Source of the DNA: Bryobacteraceae bacterium | GTDB lineage: Bacteria; Acidobacteriota; Terriglobia; Bryobacterales; Bryobacteraceae | NCBI GenBank assembly: GCA_030039005.1 | Contig: JASHQT010000565.1 | Coordinates: 1-22,009, forward strand | Length of the DNA stretch: 22,009 bases | Direction of reading: 5' to 3' | Shown here: positions 6,824 through 13,239 of the stretch, one piece after another | Layout: every line of letters begins with the position of its first letter | Numbering within the stretch: position 1 is the first letter of the stretch | Translations under genes and position numbers: made by a program | Notes under the pieces: generated by a model | Told to the model about the DNA's origin: nothing | What the model saw: the letters and a program-made list of their open reading frames with translations, nothing else | The model's database searches: none

Positions 6824-7912
6824 TTGTCCGGGCTCAAACAACCTCTATTGGGCATTGCCGCCACTGCCCTCATCATGATCATTTCTTTAGCATTTATATC
6901 CCTGTTCGATTTCGCGAGTTTTTCCGGGTGGATCTCCACATTCCTTCTTGCCATTATTCCTATGGAGATCGTTATCGGCGTCACCTGGGGCTTGAAGGAG
7001 CCCCGAGGGATCGCTGAGCGCTCCCAGCCCGTACGCGGCGTGCTGTATTTCTTGCTCACGTTGTTCGCCGGCGCCGTGGTGACGCTCGCGCACTGGACGG
7101 GCGTCGGCCAGGCGATGTCGCCCCCCACACCGATGTATACGCAGTGCATGATTGCCTCCGTGGTCATCATGTTTTGGCTGGCGATCATGTGGGGCGGTTG
7201 GCCGTTCTCTCTGTTCATCAAGAGTTCTCTCGGCGTCGGCATTGCCTTGATGGTAGCCTGCTACGCAATTAACTACATTTTCTTTCGGGTCTTTTTCAAC
7301 TTCGATTTCCTGAAAGGCGCGCCCGTGTATGTGGCCGCGCAAGACCCGCACGGGCCGTTTAACGGATGGAGCTGCCTCGTTTTTTACGTGACGTGCATCA
7401 CCGTGATGTTCGTGTCGCTGTGCTTCGACCTTTGGCCGTTCACCAAGTTTCCGGCGATGATGAAGCAGCCGATGCTGGGAATCGTGTGGACCGTCGTTTG
7501 CTTGGTTGTCGGCAGCCTGTCGATCTACATCGGCGTCGACATTTTCAAAATGGACCAGGTGGACTTCATGGTCGAAGTCCCCATTCCTTTCCTGTTCGGC
7601 ACTATTTTCATGCTGAACATGCTGCAAGGTTCCGTGTTTGCGAAATTCACACAACCAATCAAGGGAGTGTGGAATTTTATAGCCGCGGCAGTGTTGGGCA
7701 ACGCCTTCGCGCTTATGTATCGCGCTCTGGCGCCGTCTGTAAGCGGAAAACTCGAGGCCGGCGCTCCGGCCTATCAAACGGAGATCTGGCTGGCTTCGGC
7801 GCTCCTCTCGGTCACCTTCCCGTTCCTGGTGGCCTATGCCGACTTCTTTACCATGTGGCCACTCCAGCGCGCCACGGCCCGGCAGGCCATGGAAACCGCC
7901 AGCGGGCGCTGA
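6824..7912 (+). CDS. Multi-pass membrane protein with repeated QPxxG motifs, family not recognised
   Basis: TTG 6824 follows a GAAAGGAG ribosome-binding site and gives 362 aa with roughly nine or ten hydrophobic segments. It is internally repetitive: QPLLG (6-10), QPVRG (68-72), QPMLG (215-219) and QPIKG (277-281), each opening a membrane segment, plus a degenerate site at 132-139 (IKSSLGVG). A second motif, W-P-F/L, recurs at 126-128, 204-206 and 345-347 just before such units. This suggests an ancestral helical-hairpin unit multiplied several times. There is no obvious nucleotide-binding or enzyme motif. It begins a same-strand run of genes; the next start is 13 bases downstream. I cannot assign a function; transport or a membrane scaffold are possibilities. 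Confidence 0.82.
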   Translation: MSGLKQPLLGIAATALIMIISLAFISLFDFASFSGWISTFLLAIIPMEIVIGVTWGLKEPRGIAERSQPVRGVLYFLLTLFAGAVVTLAHWTGVGQAMSPPTPMYTQCMIASVVIMFWLAIMWGGWPFSLFIKSSLGVGIALMVACYAINYIFFRVFFNFDFLKGAPVYVAAQDPHGPFNGWSCLVFYVTCITVMFVSLCFDLWPFTKFPAMMKQPMLGIVWTVVCLVVGSLSIYIGVDIFKMDQVDFMVEVPIPFLFGTIFMLNMLQGSVFAKFTQPIKGVWNFIAAAVLGNAFALMYRALAPSVSGKLEAGAPAYQTEIWLASALLSVTFPFLVAYADFFTMWPLQRATARQAMETASGR

Positions 7913-7925
7913 TACCTTTGTGAAC

Positions 7926-8975
7926 ATGCATTTCGCAGCCCGTCTTTTCCCGATTCTGTGCGCGGCCGGCGCTGTACTGGCCCAAACACCGCCACCTCCC
8001 GCGACCGCAACACCACCGGCCCGCAGCCCAGCGCCCTCTTACGCGCGCGCTGCGTTGTTGCCCGCGCGCATCGAGAAATTCGCCGCCAAGCCCGAGTCCA
8101 TCCAGCCCGGCCAATCGGTGACGCTCGAATGGTCGGCGGAAAATCCCACCGCCGTCAGCATTGATCCGGACATTGGCAAAGTCCGGCCGCACGGCGCGAA
8201 AACTCTCTCGCCGAAGGCCACCACCACTTACACGCTCACCGTCAAGGGACCGCGCGATCAAGTGATCACCAAATCGGTCACTGTCACGGTCGCCGGGACC
8301 GTTGCGGTAAATGCCGCGCCGGAAGCGGCGGCTACCAGTCGCGAAACCCCGCGCATGCCCGACGGAAAACCGAACCTGACCGGCGTCTACAATTCCAGTT
8401 CGTTCAATTTCGGCGGCGCGGCCGCTCGCGGCGAGCGCGATCCCATCCAGGCCGTACTCAAGCCCGGCGCCGAGAAATACAAAGTCGTCCGCGGCCCCAC
8501 CGACGCGGGCGTCTATGCCGATTGCATGCCCACCGGCGTGCCGCTCGCTTATTTCGTCCCCTATCAGTGGGAGATTGTGCAGGGCGTGGAGAAGGTGGTC
8601 ATCCTATACGAATACCTGCACATGTTCCGCGTAGTCTCGATCAATGGCTTGCACCCCGAAGACCCCGATCCCACCTGGATGGGCGACTCAGTCGGCCACT
8701 GGGACGGCGACACGCTGGTGGTGGACACGGTCGGATTCAACGACCGTACTGAACTGCCCGGCGCATTCCGGCATTCCGAAGCGCTCCACGTGGTCGAGCG
8801 CTTCCATCGCACCGATTTCGATCATCTGGACTGGGAAGCGACTATCGAAGATCCCAACGTGTTCGCCCAGCCCTGGACGCTCAAGCGCACCTTCCCGCTG
8901 CGCACGGACCTCGACAAAGTGGACGAATACGTCTGCGAAAACAATAAAGACTACAAGAGCCTCTTCGGCAAGTGA
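7926..8975 (+). CDS. Exported Ig-like-domain protein with conserved uncharacterised C-terminal domain (copy 1)
   Basis: ATG 7926 gives 349 aa with a signal peptide (residues 1-19, ending VLA-Q) and a proline/alanine linker to about 40. Next is an Ig-like beta-sandwich (about 43-125), recognisable from 'SIQPGQSVTLEW' and 'SPKATTTYTLTVKG'. From 'RMPDGKPNLTGVYN' to the end is a conserved domain rich in H, D, W and E: 'YADCMPTGVPLAYF', 'GHWDGDTLVVDT', 'VERFHR', 'TIEDPNVF' and 'VDEYVCENN'. This domain is common in Acidobacteria, but I know of no function. The charged residues would suit an enzyme or metal site. It is a close paralogue of the gene at 10184. The stop is followed by a short repeat that also contains the next start. 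Confidence 0.9.
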   Translation: MHFAARLFPILCAAGAVLAQTPPPPATATPPARSPAPSYARAALLPARIEKFAAKPESIQPGQSVTLEWSAENPTAVSIDPDIGKVRPHGAKTLSPKATTTYTLTVKGPRDQVITKSVTVTVAGTVAVNAAPEAAATSRETPRMPDGKPNLTGVYNSSSFNFGGAAARGERDPIQAVLKPGAEKYKVVRGPTDAGVYADCMPTGVPLAYFVPYQWEIVQGVEKVVILYEYLHMFRVVSINGLHPEDPDPTWMGDSVGHWDGDTLVVDTVGFNDRTELPGAFRHSEALHVVERFHRTDFDHLDWEATIEDPNVFAQPWTLKRTFPLRTDLDKVDEYVCENNKDYKSLFGK

Positions 8976-8986
8976 CCGGCAAGTGA
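8967..8986 (+). repeat. Direct repeat across a stop codon (period 11)
   Basis: GGCAAGTGA occurs at 8967-8975, where it ends the Ig-like gene, and again at 8978-8986, where it contributes GTG 8983, the start of the next gene. The second TGA is in another frame. Confidence 0.7.
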
Positions 8987-9363
8987 TCTTCCCGATTTTG
9001 GAAGCGATCCACGTGATGGCGCTGGCGCTCTCAGTGGGCGCGATCGCCATCGCGGATTTGTGGGCCTTGGGCTTCGGCTCGCGCGATGACCGCACAGCGA
9101 ATCAACTCGCTCGTTGGACGCCAGCCGGATTAGCGTTCCTGCTGATCACCGGCATGGCTTTGTTCCTGATGAATACCTCTCGCTATGTTCACAATCTCGG
9201 GTTTCTGATTAAGATGGCGCTACTCGCCATCGCGCTCGCCGTTCATTTCACGCTTCATCGAAACCCTGGTGGTAAGTCCTCGCGCACCACGGCGATTCTC
9301 TCGCTTGCGCTGTGGTCCTCCGTCGTGATCGCCGCGAAATTCATCGCCGATCTCGACGCCTAG
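8983..9363 (+). CDS. Small four-helix membrane protein, DUF6644-like (A)
   Basis: GTG 8983 gives 126 aa. Four hydrophobic segments lie at about 3-24, 44-63, 70-88 and 100-118. The first carries a conserved histidine (H10) in 'LEAIHVMALALSVGAIAIADL', and the third begins with a conserved lysine ('FLIKMALLAIAL'). The following gene has the same pattern, so the two are homologues. The family resembles DUF6644, uncharacterised inner-membrane proteins. A histidine within a helix is compatible with haem or metal binding, but this is speculation. The start overlaps a repeat at the end of the previous gene, has no Shine-Dalgarno and is probably translated by coupling. Confidence 0.8.
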   Translation: MIFPILEAIHVMALALSVGAIAIADLWALGFGSRDDRTANQLARWTPAGLAFLLITGMALFLMNTSRYVHNLGFLIKMALLAIALAVHFTLHRNPGGKSSRTTAILSLALWSSVVIAAKFIADLDA

Positions 9364-9365
9364 CA

Positions 9366-9737
9366 ATGCCCCTCCTGGCGCTCTGCCGCTGGATCGAAGC
9401 CACTCCCTCCAGTACGTTCCTGCGCGAGTCCGTCTGGGGCTTTACGATCCTTGCGTCCTTACACGTTCTCGGCGTCGCGTGGTTCGGCGGCGCTGTGGTT
9501 TTCGAGGTGCTTCGGCCGTGGCGGCGGACCGGCGCGGCCTGGATGCTCGCTACCGGCGCGCTCCTGTTTTGGCTGGAACCTCTGAAATGCTACTCGAGCG
9601 TTTGGTTTCGGGCCAAGATGCTCCTTCTGCTCGCGATCCCGTGTGCCGCTCTGCTTCGCCCGAAAATCGCCCGCGCCGTTTCGCTGGTCTTGTGGGCGGC
9701 CGTGATCCTGGCCTCGCAGGGCATCGCTTTTTTTTGA
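9366..9737 (+). CDS. Small membrane protein, DUF6644-like (B)
   Basis: ATG 9366 lies 2 bases after the previous stop and gives 123 aa. The opening 'WIEATPSSTFLRESVWGF' is the typical DUF6644-like lead-in, followed by a helix with H33 ('ILASLHVLGVAWFGGAV'). Further segments match protein A: 'ATGALLFWLEP', 'FRAKMLLLLAIP' and 'SLVLWAAVILAS'. The shared histidine and lysine suggest a heterodimer or a duplicated subunit. The last codons form a run of eight T (9728-9735), a slippage-prone tract right at the stop. Function is unknown. Confidence 0.8.
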   Translation: MPLLALCRWIEATPSSTFLRESVWGFTILASLHVLGVAWFGGAVVFEVLRPWRRTGAAWMLATGALLFWLEPLKCYSSVWFRAKMLLLLAIPCAALLRPKIARAVSLVLWAAVILASQGIAFF

Positions 9738-9754
9738 GGAATTCACGGCGCCGT

Positions 9755-9808
9755 TTGACGCGGCGGCTGACATTGCAGTAGCTTGATCTGAGGCGATTCG
9801 AAGGAGGT
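9755..9808 (+). promoter_or_regulatory. Possible promoter and very strong Shine-Dalgarno before the HH-protein gene
   Basis: AAGGAGGT (9801-9808) lies 7 bases before ATG 9816 and is the strongest ribosome-binding site in the window. A possible -35 TTGACG (9755-9760) with a weak -10 TAGCTT (9779-9784, 18-base spacer) precedes it, so the HH-protein gene may be transcribed separately as well as with the upstream genes. Confidence 0.4.
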
Positions 9809-9815
9809 CTGCTCG

Positions 9816-10184
9816 ATGGTTTCTCGGAGATTATTCTTGACGGGACTTGGGCTCGCGGCGGCGAGCCCGCCGCTGGCCGCGCATCACGGCACCGGCATGT
9901 ACGACATGGCGCATCCCATCACGGTCACCGGCGTGGTGAACCGCTTCGAGTGGACCAATCCGCACGCCTACATCTATCTCGACGTGAAGGACGACAAGGG
10001 CAAGACTGTCCAATGGGCCATTGAGATGATGGCGTTGAATCACCTGAAATCCTACGGCTGGACGCGCCACACCGTCGAGCCGGGCGACACGATTAGCTGC
10101 ACCGGCGGCGCCGCCAAGGGCGGGCAGCCGGCCATGCTCAGCTCCATCATCAAGCTGGCGGACGGCCGCGAAATCAAGTCCTAA
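9816..10184 (+). CDS. Tat-exported small protein with predicted N-terminal His-His (DUF6152-like)
   Basis: A 122-aa protein. Residues 2-8 (VSRRLFL) form a twin-arginine signal, followed by a hydrophobic stretch and a cleavage site after PPLAA, so the mature protein would begin H23-H24-G. The body matches the DUF6152 pattern: 'YDMAHPITVTGVVNRFEWTNPH' region (29-50), 'VQWAIEM' and 'LADGREIKS', predicted as a small beta-barrel or sandwich. H50 lies in the conserved 'TNPHAYIY'. A free N-terminal histidine plus a second histidine recalls copper 'histidine brace' proteins, but no metal binding is known to me for this family. It has the strongest ribosome-binding site in the window and its stop overlaps the next start (TAATG). 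Confidence 0.88.
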   Translation: MVSRRLFLTGLGLAAASPPLAAHHGTGMYDMAHPITVTGVVNRFEWTNPHAYIYLDVKDDKGKTVQWAIEMMALNHLKSYGWTRHTVEPGDTISCTGGAAKGGQPAMLSSIIKLADGREIKS

Positions 10185-11212
10185 TGCTTCGGGTTTTAGC
10201 GATTGTAGCCCCGGCGATTCTCGCCGTGTTCGGCTACGCTCAGGCGCAGACGCCGCCCGCCACAACCCCGCCGTCTAGCGATCTGCCGCTGGGACCTTCC
10301 GGACAGATTCAGGCCCGCATCGCGCCGCCCGCGCGGGTCACGAAGTTCATCGCTCAGCCCAGCTCCATTCAGCCGGGCGAGTCCTTCTTGTTGATCTGGG
10401 CCACGGAAAATCCCGCCGGAATTACCATCGCTCCCGATCTCGGCTCGGTAGCCGCACGTGGCACTCGCAAGATCACGCCCAAGGCCACCACCACCTACAC
10501 CATCACGGTGCACGGCCCCAAGCAATCGGTGATTACCCGGTCACTCACCGTCACGGTCGCCGGAACGGTTCCTATCACGGCTGACGCCGCCTCCGCCGCT
10601 ACGAAAGAAATCCCCCGCATGCCCGATGGCAAGCCTGACCTCTCCGGCGTCTACAATTTTGCCCCGCGCGCCGTAGACGCGCCGCCTGAGCTCAAACCCG
10701 GCGCTGAGAAATTCAAAGTGGTCCGCGGCCCGCGCGATTCCGGCGTCTACGCCGATTGCATGCCCACCGGTGTCCCGCTCGCTTACTTCGCGCCCTACCA
10801 ATGGCAGATCGTGCAAGGCCGCGACAAGGTCACCATCCTCTACGAGTATCTGCACATGTTTCGTGTCATCCCCATCGATGGCGCGCCGCATCCCGCCGAT
10901 CCCGATCCTACCTGGATGGGCGACTCCATCGGCCATTGGGAAGGCGACACGCTGGTCGTCGATACCATCGCATTCAACGACCGGACGGAACTGCCCGGCG
11001 GCTATCGTCATACCGACGCCTTGCACGTCATCGAGCGCTTCCATCGCGCCGATTTCGACCATCTGCAATGGGACGCCACCATCGAAGATCCCAACGTCTT
11101 CGCCAAGCCCTGGGCCCTCAGCCGGACATTCCCCCTGCGCGGCGATCTCGAAAAAGTCGACGAGTACGTCTGCGAGAACAATCGCGACTACAAGGACTTG
11201 TTTGGGAAGTGA
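10184..11212 (+). CDS. Exported Ig-like-domain protein with conserved C-terminal domain (copy 2)
   Basis: A 342-aa paralogue of the 7926 product, starting at the ATG of a TAATG overlap with the HH-protein gene. The signal peptide (1-20) and linker are followed by the Ig-like domain ('SIQPGESFLLIW', 'TPKATTTYTITVHG') and the same conserved domain: 'YADCMPTGVPLAYF', 'GHWEGDTLVVDT', 'IERFHR', 'TIEDPNVF' and 'VDEYVCENN'. The C-terminal halves are nearly alignable without gaps, with one residue inserted near 'GAPHPADP', while the signal and linker regions differ. It is probably secreted or periplasmic and translationally coupled to the HH protein, so the two may form a complex. No enzymatic function is known to me. 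Confidence 0.9.
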   Translation: MLRVLAIVAPAILAVFGYAQAQTPPATTPPSSDLPLGPSGQIQARIAPPARVTKFIAQPSSIQPGESFLLIWATENPAGITIAPDLGSVAARGTRKITPKATTTYTITVHGPKQSVITRSLTVTVAGTVPITADAASAATKEIPRMPDGKPDLSGVYNFAPRAVDAPPELKPGAEKFKVVRGPRDSGVYADCMPTGVPLAYFAPYQWQIVQGRDKVTILYEYLHMFRVIPIDGAPHPADPDPTWMGDSIGHWEGDTLVVDTIAFNDRTELPGGYRHTDALHVIERFHRADFDHLQWDATIEDPNVFAKPWALSRTFPLRGDLEKVDEYVCENNRDYKDLFGK

Positions 11213-11228
11213 TCTTCTCGGGAAGTGA
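11204..11228 (+). repeat. Direct repeat across a stop codon (period 16)
   Basis: GGGAAGTGA at 11204-11212 ends copy 2 of the Ig-like gene and recurs at 11220-11228, placing a second TGA one frame over. Confidence 0.65.
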
Positions 11229-11250
11229 GCGCCTTCGCGCAGGCTGCTGA
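11209..11250 (+). pseudogene. Possible relic of a DUF6644-like gene start after copy 2
   Basis: The bases AAGTGATCTTC follow copy 2 exactly as they follow copy 1, where they hold the GTG start of the DUF6644-like gene A. Here GTG 11209 reads V-I-F-S-G and stops after 13 residues. This suggests that the duplicated block once extended into the membrane gene, which was then lost. The evidence is a very short match. Confidence 0.3.
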
Positions 11251-11322
11251 GTACTCTCGCGCATTTGGCCTCGTGCATGCCGGCATTCCCGTGGCTGTTC
11301 GATTGCTCGCACCTAGCGATAC

Positions 11323-11328
11323 GAGGAG
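11323..11328 (+). promoter_or_regulatory. Shine-Dalgarno deciding the dioxygenase start
   Basis: GAGGAG sits 7 bases before ATG 11336. It selects this start over the longer open frame from 11225, whose extra 37 residues have no counterpart in the LigB family. Confidence 0.65.
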
Positions 11329-11335
11329 CAACCCG

Positions 11336-12493
11336 ATGGGACAAATCGTCGCTGCCATGGCCACCATGCACGCGCCGCAGCTTTTCACACGGCCGCCCGA
11401 AGAAGATCCCCAACAGCTCGACGCCGGCATCGCGGCCATGCGCCGGCTGGGCAAGCTGCTGGATGAAGCACGGCCCGACGCCCTGATCGTCTTCGCCAGC
11501 GATCACATGGAGACGTTCTTCTTGAAGAGCGTCCCCACCTTCGCCGTCATGTCCTGCGAGAACGCTACGGCGGCCTTCGCCGGGCGCTCGTACAGCCCGC
11601 CCATTCAGCAGGAGCTCGCCGAAGCGCTGCTTGAACAATTGGTCGCGCGCGACTTCGACATGGCGTACTCGCAGGAAGCCGATCTCGGGCACTCCTTCGC
11701 CGCGATATTCGAATGGGTCATTGAAGACCGCTCGATTCCCGTCGTGCCGGTCTTCATCAACACCTACCTGCCGCCTCTGCCCAGTGCCCGGCGCTGCTTC
11801 GCTCTCGGCCAGGCGATCGCGGAAATCGTCGCGTCCCGGCCTGAGCGCGTCGCCGTGCTCGCCAGCGGCGGCATGTCGCACTATCCCGGCACCTGGAAAT
11901 ACTACAAGCCCGCCTTCGATTTCGACCGGTGGTGCATCCACGAGCTCGAAAACGGCCACAGTGACTCATTTATTAACCTGAGTGCCGAGCAGCTGGATGA
12001 AGTGGGCAACACCGAAATGCTGCCCTGGGCCGCCGTGCTCGGCGCAATCGGTCCGCAGCACATGGAGCTGCTTTCCTATCAGGAAACCGCGCACCACGGA
12101 CACGGCGTCGCGATTTTCCATCCGGGCGAAAAGCCCAATGCCGATCCGCCGCATCCCTACAAGTTCCACAACCACGCGTACCATTTCTACAATCACCCAC
12201 CGCTTGCGGCCTACAAGCTGAACAAGCTGCTCTACGATCTGCGCTTCAAGCCCAGCCTCCGTGCGCGAGCATTTCAGGACGTGAGGGCGATCGCCGCCGA
12301 ATACGGCTTGAGCCCCGAGCACAGCGTGGCGCTTGAGGAAACGTTCCTGTTCCGGCACGTTCACAGCGATAAACCCGGGCGCGATGCTGAGCCGCTGACG
12401 GCCGTTGGGGCGCATCCCATCGGCGCCCTTATGGCCGTACACACTTTGCAGCAGGAGAAGCGTAAACTGCTGCGTGAGGCCGTACCCGCCTGA
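11336..12493 (+). CDS. Class III extradiol ring-cleavage dioxygenase, LigB-LigA fusion (gallate-dioxygenase-like)
   Basis: From ATG 11336 the protein has 385 aa. The N-terminal LigB domain (about 1-280) has the iron ligands in expected places: H12 ('ATMHAPQLF'), H57 ('FASDHMETFF') and E227 ('GNTEMLPW'), plus catalytic H182 ('GGMSHYPGTW'). Residues from about 285 to the end ('LNKLLYDLRF', 'AEYGLSPEHSVALEE', 'VGAHPIGAL') resemble the separate small LigA subunit. A fused LigB-LigA layout and this length are seen in gallate dioxygenases. It would open an aromatic ring with Fe(II) and O2 in the cytoplasm; the substrate is not readable, and could be a gallate, a protocatechuate or an aminated catechol. 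It is followed 47 bases later by a RutB-like hydrolase, probably in one operon. Confidence 0.88.
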   Translation: MGQIVAAMATMHAPQLFTRPPEEDPQQLDAGIAAMRRLGKLLDEARPDALIVFASDHMETFFLKSVPTFAVMSCENATAAFAGRSYSPPIQQELAEALLEQLVARDFDMAYSQEADLGHSFAAIFEWVIEDRSIPVVPVFINTYLPPLPSARRCFALGQAIAEIVASRPERVAVLASGGMSHYPGTWKYYKPAFDFDRWCIHELENGHSDSFINLSAEQLDEVGNTEMLPWAAVLGAIGPQHMELLSYQETAHHGHGVAIFHPGEKPNADPPHPYKFHNHAYHFYNHPPLAAYKLNKLLYDLRFKPSLRARAFQDVRAIAAEYGLSPEHSVALEETFLFRHVHSDKPGRDAEPLTAVGAHPIGALMAVHTLQQEKRKLLREAVPA

Positions 12494-12540
12494 GCCGCTT
12501 GCGCGATTCATGCGGCATCCAGTAAATTGGAGGCCGCAAT

Positions 12541-13212
12541 ATGAAGCTCCAAGCTAAGCCGGAAGCGGTGGAAGTCGACCTAAGCAGGTCGGCGCTGGTG
12601 GTCGTTGACATGCAGAATGCATTTGCCAGCCCGGGCGGCATGCTCGACATCGCCGGGGTGGACATTTCGGGCGCTTCGGCGGTGGTTGGCGCGCTCGCCC
12701 GAATCTTGCCTGCTGCGCGCCGCGCGGGCATGCCCGTGGTCTATCTGCAGGTGGGCTACAAGGCCGACTTGAGCGACAGCGGCGGCCCGCAATCGCCCAA
12801 CTGGCAGAAGGAGCTCGGCATTCGCTTGATGAACTGCCGCCCGGAGCTGAAGGGCCAGTTGGTGACCGAGGGCACCTGGGACTTCGCCATCGTCGACGAA
12901 CTCGCGCCCGAACCGGGCGACCTTGTGATCGTCAAAACGCGCTACAGCGGCTTCGCACGCACCACGCTGGATGCGGAGTTACAAGCCCGCGGCATCCGGT
13001 ATCTCTTCTTTACCGGGATCGCCACCAACGTGTGCGTGGAATCCACTTTGCGGCACGCATTCTTTCTCGATTACTGGCCCCTCCTGATTGCCGATGCCAC
13101 CATGGCGGCCGGTCCAGCCCACATCCAGGAAGCGACATTATTCAACGTCGAATCCTATTTCGGCTGGACCATTTCCTCCGCGGAATTTCTCCAAAACGTC
13201 CCCGCTTCCTAA
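12541..13212 (+). CDS. Isochorismatase-family cysteine hydrolase, RutB-like
   Basis: A 223-aa protein with GGAGG 7 bases before ATG 12541. It carries the isochorismatase-like triad at D23 ('VVVDMQNAF'), K132 ('VIVKTRYSGF') and C165 ('TGIATNVCVESTL'). Sequence around all three, and 'PGGMLDIAG' and 'FNVESYFGW', is strikingly like RutB, the ureidoacrylate (peroxyureidoacrylate) amidohydrolase of the pyrimidine Rut pathway. No other rut genes are present. The neighbour is a ring-cleavage dioxygenase, so it may instead hydrolyse an amide or ureido group in a ring-opened product. Cytoplasmic. The family is certain; the substrate is open. Confidence 0.93.
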   Translation: MKLQAKPEAVEVDLSRSALVVVDMQNAFASPGGMLDIAGVDISGASAVVGALARILPAARRAGMPVVYLQVGYKADLSDSGGPQSPNWQKELGIRLMNCRPELKGQLVTEGTWDFAIVDELAPEPGDLVIVKTRYSGFARTTLDAELQARGIRYLFFTGIATNVCVESTLRHAFFLDYWPLLIADATMAAGPAHIQEATLFNVESYFGWTISSAEFLQNVPAS

Positions 13213-13239
13213 ACGGGCGCGTATGATTCGCGCGGTTTG

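Noticed and set aside
6887..7927. Minus-strand open frame of 346 codons opposite the QPxxG membrane protein.
   Set aside because: The translation is extremely rich in H, R, E and Q, as expected for the antisense of a hydrophobic protein.
9728..9735. Run of eight T as a rho-independent terminator.
   Set aside because: The only preceding stem (GCCT/GGGC) is four weak pairs, and the run is inside the coding frame up to the stop.
11225..11335. Upstream extension of the dioxygenase.
   Set aside because: There is no family counterpart, and ATG 11336 has a Shine-Dalgarno and puts the first iron ligand at residue 12 as in LigB.
10541..11959. Long minus-strand open frame (472 codons) over the second Ig-like gene and the dioxygenase.
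   Set aside because: It is the antisense shadow of two genes with clear families; its translation has no recognisable domain, and such frames are expected in GC-rich DNA.
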